Shown here: positions 1 to 11,529 of the stretch, in pieces
Position numbering within the stretch: the first letter of the stretch is position 1
Layout of the letters: each line of letters opens with the position of its first letter
Assembly: GCA_018398585.1 (NCBI GenBank)
Contig: JAGTTD010000019.1
Coordinates: forward strand, 7,539,702-7,603,701
Reading direction: 5' to 3'
DNA length: 64,000 nucleotides
DNA from: Simmondsia chinensis
Lineage: Eukaryota > Streptophyta > Magnoliopsida > Caryophyllales > Simmondsiaceae
The notes under the pieces: generated by a model
Databases searched by the model: none
What the model was told of the DNA's origin: nothing
The model's input: only the letters and a program-made list of their open reading frames with translations
Translations under genes and position numbers: made by a program

Positions 1-2660
1 GGTTGAGAATTTGGTGTAGATTCTATTTTGGTGAAGCAATTTCGGTGTTAAATTGCTCGAGCCTAACCTTGTTAGTGGTCGGATGGGAATCCTTGGTTTG
101 GATTCTGTTTTGGTTTGAACACCCTGGAATGGTCCTGTGCTACTGTTGTGCTGCACGAAAATTGAATTGTTTGCATTTTCAATTTTTCATGTGATTGTTG
201 TGGTAAAAAATAAAATTAAAAAAAAATGTTTAATGCTTGAGATTCATTGTGAACTTGTTAGAATGAAGTCTTGAACCTAGAGTTGGCAACTCTTAGGTTA
301 GGCATGTCTAGTTGCACAATCCCGGACCCGGTGTGTGGATAGAGCATTACATGTTTTGAGTTTAACCTTGGATTAGACTTTGTATGTAAGAATTGAAGTT
401 TCTTGTAGATGTTTGAGTAACCTAAGTGAAATAGTTGATCATTATAAAGGGAATAGAGAACTTGTGAATTCTTGTGAAAAATCTATGTATGATTTAGTGT
501 CTTAGCCTCCATGTTGATATGTCTTATGTGTTTCCCATGGCCAAGATTGAAGTAAGTTGCATACGTTGGTATATGTTGCTTGAAATGATGAAAAACATGT
601 TGTTTTAAGGGTTGAAACATGTATTTTTCAAGCTGAATGTGTTGCTACAAGTTGTTATGGGTTGTCAGTTGCTGTGTGTTGTTGTTCATTGGTTGTTTAT
701 GACATTTACCTGCTGAACGGTGATGCTCATACTGAATTTGGTGATGTCCATATTGATTTTGGACTATATGTTGTGTACATACTGCAGATTATGACTACAT
801 GCTGCTGAATTTTTGAAGTGCTGAATTTGTTCTTGTTGTAATGTTGTGCAACTGCTGTTTTTTGGGCTGTATATGCTGAACTTGCTATGTTTTGCTGAAT
901 TTCAGCTTGTGGTTGGGAAAAACAGTGATATGCTTGAGTCATATGTAGACTTGTGTTGTCCTAGAAGACTATTATGCACTTAGGATCATTGTTTATGCCT
1001 TCTTTTCTAGTTTTGAGAAAAGGGTAAGGTGCAGGTCTTATAAGAACCTTGCTTGATCATGGGCATGGTATGTAGCTTATGTCTAGACACCTTATTAGGG
1101 TTATTGCCATATGTTGTAAGCTCATGTGGTCATTTGGATGACTATATGGCTCTAGTGTTTATTTGTTGAGGAGAAAAACATGGCATCTCATTACAAACTA
1201 AATATGCTAAGGTGATTGATAGCATTATGTTTTGATGAATAAGACAACATTCATCCTATTATATCATATGTCACTAGTAGATCTACTCTTATATACATGG
1301 ATCCAAATAATGAATATTAAAGTGCTCTAATTAAATTGTCGAGGTACTAGTGAAACACTATGAATGGGGTCTACATTGTAATAGACTTTTTGTTGTGTTT
1401 GGTTTCTAGTATCAATGAAAGATATTCTGCTAATTATAATGTATTTAGGCTCATTAGTGAGCTATATTTTGTGACACCCCTTTGAAGCCTGCATATTTTA
1501 GTTGCCTTTAAATATTGAGTTGGCAGGTAGAAAAATAGAACGGCTTAGGAATGTATTGTGAGACATTCCATTGTGGGAGGGTTGTAAGAGCACCCGAAAG
1601 CCTATGAGGTATGTTGTCTGATTATAATCTTTTCTGATTATTGTATTTTTACCAATGTTTGCTAGTTATAGCTAGCTTATAGAAATTGATTATGGTAGAA
1701 ATATTATTTTGGCGATTGTCCAAAGTCAGTGTAAATAGCTTGATGATGCTAAGCACTTGGACTCGAGCCTTGTAGAGGCTTGGGTTGCCTTAAGTTGAAT
1801 TATAAAAGGCATCTTGCAAATTATGGTCTTCTGTACCCCTTTCTCTTTAGATCACCAAAATTTGATACAATGTTGGTAATACATGGATTACCTATAATAG
1901 TAATAATGTATGTACTCCAAGTGCGATGAGAACGGGTATATGGTCTTTTGTGACCTAAACTGGTGGTGATCCAATTAATTTGATATGATAATATTTCACA
2001 ATTGTGATGGTATGTGAAATTGACAAATTTGCGGTATATCTCTTTCGTGCCAACTGTATATATGATATACGTGTGATATGTGTACTGTTTGAGTACTTGA
2101 GATGGAGATATGATTGATACGATATTTGCTCCACTATTGTGTTATACTGACCTTGTTGAAGTTGGCAGGCGACGGAGCTAGTTGTTTAATAGCTCTTTAT
2201 AGATACCTCAATGTGGGGGTGAAAATAACTCGTGATTGATGTTGGCAGTGGCCAATTCTCAAGTACCGCTTTGTTGCAATACAGTGTGAAATACCATGTA
2301 TGATGGTTGAGCATGATGCTTTAACCTAACCTATAGTCCATGAGGATGGTGTGGACACTGTACACTTGATGAGTTTGGCAAGAGGAGACCTATTCGTCTT
2401 AGGCATAAGATCATAAACGATCTACTCGAAAGAAAGTGATATCACTAAATTGTGTAAGGTCTGAAAAGAACCTTGTGGATCCGTTGATAAAGATGCTATG
2501 TCAAAAAATAATTGTGGAAACAACGAGGGGGACGGGACTAAAGTCTATACATGAATAAACTGTGATATATCCAACCTGGTCTTAACATGTTCAACGTGAA
2601 AAGTCATAGTTTCATTCAAGAAATGTACTGTAATTTATGTTGTCCCTCCCTATGGTGTGA
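1..2660. other. Unassigned non-coding stretch
   Basis: No credible coding region was found on either strand; the open frames are short and resemble no family I know. The T-rich first kilobase repeats a tgctgaattt-like motif that recurs near 4340-4370. That would fit the stretch being the non-coding interior of a large LTR element whose 3' LTR begins near 3375, but the 5' LTR is not in the window. A TGTGACACCCC string at 1470 resembles the start of some gypsy LTRs, but no partner copy was found. Confidence 0.35.
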
Positions 2661-3168
2661 CAGTGTGGAGACGGGTCCATAGCCGTATGTTTGGTGGTAT
2701 AAGCAAGGCTTGCACTTGATGGACACTGTCTATATGTTACCGAGGGTGAGGTTGAGCTTAGCTCTTAATGGACCCATATCCATATGTTTGGTGGTGTGCG
2801 GTAACACACACTTGATGGGATCCACCTATGTAGGTGTGGGAGTCTGGCCGCTCCCTATGAAGGTTCAAGACTTGCCTTCTAGAGCGCCTACGAATATACA
2901 AGACCAGCGCATGGCCGATAAAACGCGCCGAACCGCATGAGTTGTCATTATGTTACCAAGGAGCAAGGTTGAGCTCTAGCTCTTAATGGACCCATAGCCA
3001 TATGTTTGGCGGTGTGCGGTAACACACACTTGATGGGATCTACCTATATAGGTGTAGGAGTGTGGCCGCTCCCTATAAAGGTTTAAGACTTGCCTTCTAG
3101 AACACCTATGAATATCCAGGACGAGCGCATGGCCGATAAAACGCGCCACACCGCAGGAGCTGTCGAGA
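2661..3168 (+). repeat. Tandem repeat, ~216-bp unit, two full copies and one partial
   Basis: Copy 1 (2736-2951) and copy 2 (2952-3168) are head-to-tail. They share the order: gttacc start, taatggacccata, catatgtttgg, ggtaacacacacttgatggg, gtggccgctccct, gacttgccttctaga, gcgcatggccgataaaacg. A shorter degenerate unit precedes them at about 2661-2735. The copies differ by scattered substitutions, so the duplication is not recent. The small open frames across it are by-products. The array lies just upstream of a purine tract and candidate LTR start at 3366-3375. Confidence 0.8.
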
Positions 3169-3365
3169 TCTGGAGTTTTGTACGTGTCCAAGTGGAAGAC
3201 TATACAACCCCTTTTGAGGTTCAAGACAAAAGTCACCTTGCAAGATGTTGGTCCTAAACTTGGGTTACACTAGGTGACGATTCAAGTCGCGAGACATCGG
3301 CACTGAAAAACTGAGCTCCCTTTGCCCAGTCTATCCTTCTTTGCTGTTTTCTGCTTGTATCCTTT

Positions 3366-4382
3366 GTGGGGGATTGTTGAAAAAATAATACAAGCTAATA
3401 TTTACTTTTATTGGGGAGTTGTATCCCACATTAAGAAATAGTGTGGATGATCCTTTTCTTAATGGGTCCATTTATTTCTCGAAAAATATTTTTCAAGACC
3501 CGTTACTAGCCGCTTATCCGTAGCGGTTTGATGTCATTAAATTTGTGACCGTTTATAGCCGTTGATATTTATTACACCCGATTTTAATACCTTTTACTGT
3601 TGTAATTTATTACGTCTGTTATTTTACCGTTGTAATTTATTACGTCCCATAAAATTGCCGTTGCAAATTAAAATCCAAAAAAATTCAGGTCCCACTATAA
3701 ACCTACTCCAATCTTCCTCTCCTAATAATATATAATCCCACCCCACTCTAACCTCCCAACATCATCAGATCAAAATTTATCTCCTTTACGAGGTCTTTTC
3801 ATTCCGATCCCAAAACGACTTCAGTGGACCAGCTCTTCTCCAGTTCCAGGTTTATGAGTGCAATAATGAAGAGAAGGGGAGTATCGAGACTTATTGTGAG
3901 GAGATGATAGTGGTTGATTTGGGAATGCTCTGCTGTTTATCAATTATGCTCGTTTTCACAAAGATATCTAAATTCTCATTTCAGACCGAGATTTTGGGCA
4001 AAGTTCTTAGGCGCTTCTACCCGACAATTAACGAGTACACGATAAGAGTCGGATCGTGTTAATTCTGGAGGATGGCCGCCTATTATACTGTGTGCACCGG
4101 AGCAGCGCCGAAATCGTCTTTTAGGACAGTGGCATTTACTACAGCGCGATGTTATTATTTTGTAAGATCTTTCTAATTACTCTCTCCTTCGTTGAATGTT
4201 CTAATTGCTTCCAGTATTGTAGCCTCTTTCCCCACTTTCAGAATTATTTTGATTGCTATTTTTAGATATTTTTCGTTGGAATTGTTTGTTATCATTTTGC
4301 TACTATTCTACTGTTTTCATTACATATCTTTACTGCTGAATTTTTTGCTGAATTTTCACTGCGATTTTCCTATTTTAAGGCA
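3366..4382 (+). repeat. Candidate 3' LTR with polypurine tract
   Basis: A purine run tgtgggggat ends at about 3374 and is followed by tgttgaaaaaataata, the usual arrangement of a copia-type polypurine tract and LTR start (TG). A possible end (aaggca) lies near 4382. There is no second LTR in the window and no TSD could be paired, so the boundaries and the class are tentative. Confidence 0.25.
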
Positions 4383-4454
4383 ACTTCTCTAATAGTAGTT
4401 GGCCTATGCATTATCCACGCTTCAAACCCAAACGGGCATTTGCATGAGGGGCAT

Positions 4455-5025
4455 TAGGAATGGCAATGGGGCGGGGCGGGTACGGGAGGTGTCTCCTCCA
4501 TACCCGTACCCGCCACCTAAATCCTATACCCGTACCCGCCCCATTACCCGCCACGGGTATGAAATGGATACCCGTACCGTATTGGTACCCGTACCCGCCC
4601 CATTACCTTCGGGTATCCAATGAGTATGCATTACCCACCCCGTACCCTCTCTAATGTGCGTAGAAAACGATTATCTATACCGGATCATATTAGTTATTTA
4701 ATACTACTTTTAAAAATCAATTATATTTTTAATTAACATTGATAAATAATTTAGGTTATTAAATTTAAACACATATTTTTTTAATTTAAAGGTTAATTAT
4801 GCACAAAATAAAGCGGGTATGGCGGGTATAAGGTGGAGCGGGGGGGGTATGGAGCGGGGCGGGGCAGGTACAAAACTATACCTGTACCCGCCCCATACCC
4901 ATGACGGGTACGGGGCGGGTACACCGTACCCGTACCCACTACCCGCCCCACTTATACCCGTACCCGCCCCAAACAAGGCAGGTACCCGCAGATAGCGGGT
5001 TTTACCCGCGCCATTGCCATCCCTA
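4455..5025. mobile_element. hAT-type MITE with GC-rich arms, copy 1
   Basis: The element starts TAGGAATGGCAATGG and ends CCATTGCCATCCCTA, an inverted pair. It is flanked by 8-bp TSDs aggggcat (4447-4454) and agggacat (5026-5033), one mismatch apart. TAGGG-like TIRs and 8-bp TSDs are typical of hAT elements. Both arms are degenerate arrays of a taccCG-type hexamer (tacccgtacccgcc and complement) around an AT-rich core at about 4680-4800. The arms create spurious Pro/Tyr/Arg-rich open frames. Copies 2 and 3 are at 15864-16368 and 40426-40925. Confidence 0.9.
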
Positions 5026-5033
5026 AGGGACAT

Positions 5034-5369
5034 GTTAGAATATAAAACAAATCTTGGACTTAACCCATCAACTTAAGATTTTAAGACAGATGGTTCTTTG
5101 GAAAATAAACTTCATATAAATAAATAATATATTTTAAATTACCTTTTTTTTAATATATAATTTGGTTAATATACATTTGGTATTATTTAGATTTATTATT
5201 TGATAATAATTACGTAAAGAAACAATTAGATTGAAGTTAATATAGAAAAAGTTATAGGTCCACTAATTTTTGATTCCTATTGGAATGAATTTGTAAACTC
5301 ATTTCATCCCACTCTTATGTGCCAGACAAAGCAAAAATGAGAATTAATTGTCCATTCTTACTCCCACCT
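5034..5369. other. AT-rich spacer
   Basis: No gene, RNA or repeat boundary was recognised. This is the target region into which the 5S-headed SINE inserted. Confidence 0.5.
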
Positions 5370-5386
5370 TTCATGCCAAGCAATCC

Positions 5387-5638
5387 AACGACAATAGCAG
5401 ACTCCGTGCCTCAAAGACTCCTGCAAAAGCGGGGTTAGGGAGGGGTGGATGTATACAGCCTTATCGCTTCAGGGTGTGACCCTGCCGAGAGGCTGTTTCC
5501 AATGACACTCAACGTTATAGGGTTGTTAACACGAGGACTTCCCAAAATGTCACCCATCCTGATATTACTCTCGTCCAAGCACATTTAACTTCGAAATTCT
5601 AATAGGATCCGGTGCCTTAGTGCCTGGTAAATGAACCC
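5387..5638 (-). mobile_element. 5S rRNA-headed SINE with RTE-type 3' tail, copy 1
   Basis: Read on the minus strand, the element opens with GGGT at 5638. It follows the plant 5S rRNA sequence for about 118 nt (to 5521), including the stretches gcaccggatcc, gaagttaaatgtgcttgg, aggatgggtga and gggaagtcctcgtgtt. The remaining roughly 130 nt match the 3' end of the local RTE LINE: ggaaacagcctctc, a cagggt/accctg hairpin, aaggctgtatacatcc, a gcttttgcaggagt box and a degraded TTG tail. It is flanked by 17-bp TSDs ttcatgccaagcaatcc (5370-5386) and ttcataccaagcagtcc (5639-5655), two mismatches. The retained 5S internal control region would give it a Pol III type 1 promoter. It is not an intact 5S gene because of many substitutions and the fused tail. 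A Cassandra-type TRIM is less likely because there are no LTRs. Confidence 0.88.
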
Positions 5639-5655
5639 TTCATACCAAGCAGTCC

Positions 5656-5938
5656 CCAAGTGTCAAACCAAATAACAATTAGCCGGTAAAAATATAGACC
5701 AAACAACCCAATCCTATCAAAATTTGAGAAGATGACCAAGAACGACAAGTGTGTCCTGTTAAAGAACAAAGAAGGACAACATATTTTTAAAAAAGCCAAA
5801 AACAAAATAGGCTACATATCATAGGTCATAAGAATATGCTGATATGACAGTTAGAAAGATGATATGATAGATGACACAACAATTGAAAGGATGACTTGAT
5901 AGATAATATGACAAATATTAATAAAGTCGGTATCCTTT
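5656..5938. other. Spacer without recognised features
   Basis: Non-coding. The short open frames show no family signal. Confidence 0.4.
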
Positions 5939-5941
5939 TTA

Positions 5942-6278
5942 GGCTTCGTTTGGTATATAGGAAGTAAATGCGAAAAGTAAAATTTCATGGGAAGTACAAA
6001 TCCACGCTCTTGTTTGGTTGATAGAAAGTTGGTAGATTGCGGGAAGTAGAAATTACTTAGCAATTTTCAATTCCTTTTAAAACGCAAGAAGTAACTTACC
6101 TCCTTTAGGTAAGTTCAAATTTCTTTATTTTTAACTAGCCTTACCAAGAAAGTTCTATTTCTCATCTCGGCAACAAAACACTTTGTACCTACTTTTTGGA
6201 GAATTGACATAAGAATTGAATTCCCAAAAAATATAACTTTATGGAGGAATTCAATTCATGTGGTAGCCAAACGCAACC
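5942..6278. mobile_element. MITE, PIF/Harbinger-like, TTA target duplication
   Basis: The left end GGCTTCGTTTGGTA pairs with the right end complement GGTTGCGTTTGGCTAC. TTA lies on both sides (5939-5941 and 6279-6281). Small size, no coding capacity and a 3-bp TWA-type duplication fit a Tourist-like MITE. The assignment rests on the TIR and TSD only. A LINE copy landed directly beside its right end. Confidence 0.65.
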
Positions 6279-6293
6279 TTAGTCTTTTTCAAT

Positions 6294-6873
6294 TTTTGCC
6301 GATAAATATCGACATAGCCGCAGAACAAACAGGCAACTCGAAAAGAGGAGGCCTTAGCCACCCCGTAAATGGTAGTGGGAACAAAAAAAGAGACCAGAAC
6401 AAACAGGGAACAAAAGCAAAAAACACCCAAACACCACACAACAGACACCAAGCACAGACCAGACAAGACGCGTAAAAACAAGCTCAGATAGGGATCCCAA
6501 TTGAAAAAGAACATGACAAACAGCACAGAAAGCAGGAGCAGGACTGATGCCTCAACCATAAACCCATTCAACTCATTTAGCAAGCAAATCTGCCATCATA
6601 AGTGGGTCGAAACCATCAAAATCAAAACATACTATTTTCCCCATCTCTATACCCGCTCCGCTTGCAAGATTATCACATCATACTCTGCTTCCAAGATCTT
6701 ATTGTATTGATTCCCCTTATTCCGTTTTTTCTTCTTCCCGGTTGTCTTTGACAATTTACCCAATTTCGCCTCATTCCCCTTTTCCCGCTTGCCTGAGGCC
6801 TTTGTCGTTTTCGGCGTGCTGTTCCTAAGCGATATATCTTTCAGAAATTCCTAAAGCTCCCGTTTTTACTAGG
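6294..6873 (-). mobile_element. L1-type LINE 3' fragment (ORF1-only family), copy 3
   Basis: A perfect 17-bp TSD, CCTTAGTCTTTTTCAAT, brackets this 580-bp insertion (6277-6293 and 6874-6890). On the minus strand the 5' end encodes a relic of the same C-terminal ORF1 block seen in copies 1 and 2: EFLKDIS, then TKASGK and a Lys/Arg-rich run. A T-rich 3' UTR follows, ending ggctatgtcgatatttatcggcaaaa. The 110-residue hydrophobic open frame at 6251-6583 lies in this 3' UTR and is not a gene. The fragment is 5'-truncated. Confidence 0.82.
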
Positions 6874-6890
6874 CCTTAGTCTTTTTCAAT

Positions 6891-7894
6891 ACATGTTACC
6901 TTTTTTCATCCTTTTTCAAAACATATTTTCGCTCTGTATAGAGACCTATTATCTAAAATAACATCAAAATAAAAAATATTTCTAAAATTAACTTTAAAAA
7001 AAACTATTTCACCAAAAAGCATCCGTATCATCATTTGGTTTATTTTATTTTATTTTTACATTTTTAATTTTTTTACCTTTTTATTTGGTTTTGATTACAT
7101 TTATAAATTTTTAAATATTTTTTGGTTATAATAAATAAATTAAAATAAATTTTTTATTAAATTTTCAACAAAATTATTAACACAAAAATTTAATTAAATA
7201 TTTAATAAATAATTAAATTAAATTTAGTTGTTATGATTAAGAGAGTATTGTAAATTTAAAAAATTATAAATATATTAAAAATAAAACGAAAAAGTAAAGA
7301 AAAAGTAAAAGAACATAAATAAGCCATATGATGACATGGATGTCATATGGGAAAATATTTTTCTTTCAAAGTTAGTTTTTGAAATATTTTTTATTTTAGT
7401 ATTATCTCAGATTTTGGCTCCTATATGGAATACATATTATACTCTTGACCTTTTTTCAAATATTATGCTCCTTTGAAATATTTTTTTACTCAATCCAAAC
7501 AAACGATTAAACTGAAACACTCATTTGCACATGCAAGGAAAATTTCGGAACTTATTGGTATATGATTTTGGGCACGCTTGATTCATCTTATTTTAATTTT
7601 TAATTTTTTTTTTTTTTTGCTTATCTGTTTCAATAAGATCTAATTATACCATTTGGTTGCATAGTGCACAAAGATCTTTTCACAAAATATAAAGTATGTT
7701 GATACAAGTTTTAAAAGGACTTATCTATTATAATCACAAAAATAATTTAATAATATAAATCGCCTAATAATAGTAGGTAGGGCAAAATTATGAAAATGAT
7801 GGGTCGTGGTAGTATAGGGTAGTCAGTATAGCGATCTATATGGGTAAATGGAGTGGTGGTCAGTGTGGGTGGTAATAAAAGGTAAAAATAAGTC
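6891..7894. other. AT-rich intergenic stretch
   Basis: Very AT-rich with a T homopolymer near 7600-7618. No coding, RNA or element boundary was recognised. Confidence 0.5.
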
Positions 7895-7907
7895 ATGATG
7901 GTGAATT

Positions 7908-9787
7908 ATGTGCATGAATGGTAGATCGGTTGCGGGATTCAAGATCAAAGTGGAATGGCTAAACAATGCAGAAGATTTAGTTCCGCATCTCATCGGAGCC
8001 AACCACATACACAGGCTCACCGAGTTAATAGAGATGGAAGACCCGATACTACAGCAGCCAAATATATTCGAGAAGATGCAGCCTCAAGGTCTCAGGTCAG
8101 GGATGCTGACGTTGAGATTGGTCCCGAGATTGTGGTGGCTAACACAAACAAATGTGTGGAGACCTGGTTGAACAGATCAATAATAACCCATTCTTTTCAT
8201 GATGATGTGCTAGATAATATCCTCACATTTATTACAGAGAATAACCTTGATGGTTTCGTCCCTAGAGGGTTAAGCTCAAAAAATTTTCATCCTGACTTGC
8301 GATTCTGCTAATTTGATGGAATCCTACCTTGGGCCCCGGAAACAGCTGTTGCTCTGTAAGTTCAAGTGGGTGTATAGATACTCAGGCCAAACACTTGAAG
8401 CTTTGAATAGAAGAGTTTGGATTGAAATCCATGGTCTACCACTCCAGTACTGGTTGAAGGAGTGCTTCACTAATTTTGTTAATATCTGGGGCAAGTTCAT
8501 TCGAGTGGATGCCAAAACACCTGCGATGAATTGTGTGGACATAGTAAGGGTACTCATTGATGCATGCTCCCTATAAATTAATCAACGAGTGGTCCAAGTA
8601 CATTTAAATGGAGGATCTCACATAATTTTTGTGAAAGAAGGTTATTCTGAAGTTACCCCCAACTACTCTCCCGAAGTAATTGCTTTCACCACCTCTGCCA
8701 AGCTAAATAGGGAACGGGCTTCAACTCCTTGGCAAGCTCATGGTGTCACCACTTTGGGATCAATTCCTTCAGCTGTCTGTCCTTTGCAAGAGGGTCTTCC
8801 ACTATTGTGCTTTAGGTGACCCTGAGGTATATAGAACCCACGCTCAACTCTTATTCCTCCCTCTCCGCAGTCAATTATCCAACAGACAGTAATCCCCATC
8901 CAGACAGTGCGAGTCAACCAGAACACTCCACTTCCCTCGCCATGAGTAGAGGACAAAACGGCCAAATCAATTGGATCTCAAGAACAATTGCCTCCTAAAG
9001 GAAACCAAGCTCCAGATGCCATAAGTGACATTGAGTTAGTGTCCTTGGGGCATGAGTACCCATCGGCTTTTGAGCCCCACACTTTAGAAAGACCCCCTCA
9101 TGATGACTATAGTTGCTTGAGAGTTATTCCAGTGCCATTTATGGATGAAACTAGTGAGGTAGGGGAGAGAAGAAGAAAATTGGTGGTGGGTGGTCAAGAT
9201 CCCAAGTTTATTTCATCTAAAAATGGCCGGAAAGCACTAAAGCGCAAGAAAAAAAGAGCAAGATAAATGAGACCTACAAGAATTTCTTAAGGATATGTCA
9301 CCCAAAAGTAGAGCGAAGAGGCTAGTTGAGCCTTTGAGTAATCAAAGAAGCAAGAGGAAGGTAGGAAAGAATGGCAAAAAGGTTATAAATGCTGATAAAC
9401 TTTTTGCGAGGGAGCGTACGTGGGAGATTCGGAAGAAGCTCGGGTTGAGATTTGATGATGAAAATCTATTATGATAAAGCAATTTGCAATGATGGACTAG
9501 GGCTTTGATTGACCTGATTTCCTGCCATCTTCATCCCCTGCTCTGATGCTCTGATCTAACCCCCCCGCCCCGGGGGATCCTGGCTTCTCTTGTTTTTTGT
9601 CAGTGGCTATATAGTCTTCTAGTGCATGTTGGCTCCGTATGTAACCTTTTGACTTTCCTGTTTTCTCAATTTGGGATGTTGCTTTTTTCCCTTTTTATCC
9701 CCGTATTTATACGGAAGGCCTCGCTTTATTCGAGTTCCCTATTATATAATGCGACTATGTCACTAATTATTGAAAAAAAAAAGGGTT
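7908..9787 (+). mobile_element. ORF1-only L1-type LINE, copy 1, 5'-truncated
   Basis: The element enters abruptly inside ORF1 at about 7912, at the codons MNGRSVAGFK that match MNGRWVASVK inside copy 2. It runs through the ORF1 relic to a roughly 300-bp T-rich 3' UTR ending cgactatgtcactaattattg and a poly(A) at about 9773-9783. No endonuclease or reverse transcriptase lies between the ORF1 stop (9474) and the poly(A). Probable TSD: atgatggtgaatt (7895-7907) and ataatggtgaagatt (9788-9802), imperfect. Confidence 0.75.
7912..9474 (+). pseudogene. LINE ORF1 relic, DUF4283-like with basic C-terminus
   Basis: This is a broken coding region in several frames. Recognisable blocks in order: the end of an RRM-like domain (FKIKVEWLNNAEDL); a central block VWIEIHGLPLQYW...FVNIWGKFIRVD...CVDIVRVLI at 8418-8565; VVQVHLNGGSHIIFVKEGY at about 8590-8645; a linker; and a Lys/Arg-rich end with DLQEFLKDMSPKS and TWEIRKKLGL, finishing at a stop at 9474. 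The central block is typical of plant L1 ORF1 proteins, which bind the element RNA. Frameshifts and stops (for example after LIDACSL at 8574-8576) show it is inactive. Confidence 0.7.
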
Positions 9788-9802
9788 ATAATGGTGAAGA
9801 TT

Positions 9803-10370
9803 TAATATTAATTAGTTTTATAAAAAAAAAAATTGAAATAACTTGTAAAAAAGATATAGTTTTGTATCTTTCACTCTTTTGTTCCCATTTAAGTTATGGA
9901 AAAGAGCTAAGAAGATCTTTTCTATCAACCATATGCAAGCCCTACAATTAATTGAAGTTTTTTCACAGTTTTAAGTATTTCAAAAGTTCCACCAATTTTT
10001 AAGTAATTAAAAACAAAATTTTAAAAATTAGTTTTTGTTAATTTTATTTATTTATTTTCTTCTAAATTGAATAAAAATTAAAAATAAAAATATTTTCAAA
10101 CATAATTTTTAATTTCACAAATAAAAAAACTGAAAAAGTACCAAACATGCTTAAGGAGTTGGACGTTACCGTGCAAAGTGGAACCACCTAAATAGTTAAA
10201 TAAATATAGATGGTTGGAAAAAGTGCACGAGAGAAAGTAGAATTCGGAACAATAAAGGCTGGGCGGGCCCATTATTAGAATTTGGCCCATTCCTTCTTAA
10301 GTGTGGGCCCATTTTCCTCAGCATGCATTTCTTCTTTCCCACTCAATCCACTTATCTTCCCATTTTATTT
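9803..10370. other. AT-rich spacer
   Basis: No gene or element end was recognised. Open frames here are low-complexity products of A/T runs. Confidence 0.4.
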
Positions 10371-10758
10371 AAGGTAAATTACATACTAGTACTCCGATGT
10401 TTACTGAAATAAAATTTTAGTATATAAATTTTATAAAATAAATTTGTGAAGTAATATTTTAGTCCAACCACTGTTAAATCATTCACATAAATTTACAAAA
10501 TAACCAAAATATCTTTGTTAAAAATATTGTTTATATAAAACAAAAAAAAGGAAAAATAAAAATCCCCAAATCCCAGACACTCTACCTTACCGCCCACCTA
10601 CCGTCGCCGGCATATCACCCCACCAACATCCCACTGTTGCCCGCTGTCATAGGTCGCCTACCCTAATACAACCTTTGAAGATCGACGTTCATGCCGCCGA
10701 ATTATTTACCCTTTTATTTCACCAAAACTCAAAGTACCTATATGTAATTTACCCTTTT
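10371..10758. mobile_element. TIR MITE, TTACATAYTAGTAC family, first copy
   Basis: The left end aaggtaaattacatactag and the complement of the right end aagggtaaattacatatagg form an inverted pair of at least 20 bp. The interior is non-coding. A sister element with the same end motif follows at 10808-11257. No convincing TSD was found, so the superfamily is open. Confidence 0.6.
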
Positions 10759-10807
10759 AAACTATGATTCAAATCCAAGTTATTTGTACATCTTTTCATT
10801 GCATTTA

Positions 10808-11257
10808 CAGTGAATTACATATTAGTACTATAAAATTTAATGTATTAATCTTTTAACCCATAAAATATATGAAATAATTTTTTAATTTAAAAGTTTTATT
10901 ATTAGGTAAAACAGTCCAAATTAAGGTATGTAAGAGTGTAAAATCGATCTCTTATCCAACTCTTCTTCATTAGTAGTGTTACAACACTGTAGTGCTATTT
11001 TTTTTTTTTTTTTTTTTTGGGGGGGGGGGGGATCAAAACAATGCTGTGGTGTAGGATGGGAGAAGTAGTGAGGGTTTGGTGCATTTACCAACAAGTAATG
11101 ACAAATTGTACACTTTTTATACTATCAAGGACTATTTTATTTCTATTAAAAAAAAAGACTGTTTTATTAAATACATTTTAACTATCAGACCAAAAAATCA
11201 TTCGGACTAAAAAATTAATACAACCTTAAGGTACTAATATATAATTTAAACTTTATT
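10808..11257. mobile_element. TIR MITE, TTACATAYTAGTAC family, second copy
   Basis: The left end gtgaattacatattagtac pairs with the complement of the right end, tttaaattatatattagtac. Following ttagtcc-like motifs are also mirrored in the two arms. It is AT-rich and non-coding, and contains the poly(T)-poly(G) tract at 10998-11031. Confidence 0.58.
10998..11031. repeat. Homopolymer junction T(21)G(13)
   Basis: A run of 21 T is followed directly by 13 G. It lies inside the second TIR MITE. The lengths may be unreliable if they come from sequencing or assembly. Confidence 0.9.
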
Positions 11258-11529
11258 TAAAGTTCTTAAATTCCTAACTATCACACATTTTTTTTTTGAC
11301 TTTATTATAATAAAGCTGGTTGCTTAAAAAAATTTAGATGGAAAAAGTAATCTTATAAAAAAGTATTAAAGTTGTAATAATTAAATGAAAACTCAGCAAT
11401 TATAAGAGAAAATAATTGGTTATAAAACACCCTTTTGAAAATTCAAAATAGAAGGCTCGTATTGGCCAGGACTCCAGGTCACCTTGAGTGAAAGTGACTT
11501 GCGCCTTCAATCTAGGCTTCCAACGGATA

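Noticed and set aside
4192..4392. Small membrane protein
   Set aside because: Translation of a T-rich stretch; no start context or homology.
4399..5033. Pro/Tyr/Arg-rich open frames (also at 15627-16040 and 40711-40984)
   Set aside because: They arise from hexamer arrays in the arms of the hAT MITE.
5521..5638. 5S rRNA gene
   Set aside because: The sequence follows 5S rRNA but has many substitutions. It is fused to an RTE tail and flanked by a TSD, so it is a retroposon head and not a functional rRNA gene.
6251..6583. 110-residue hydrophobic protein
   Set aside because: Lies in the T-rich 3' UTR of an L1-type insertion bounded by a 17-bp TSD.
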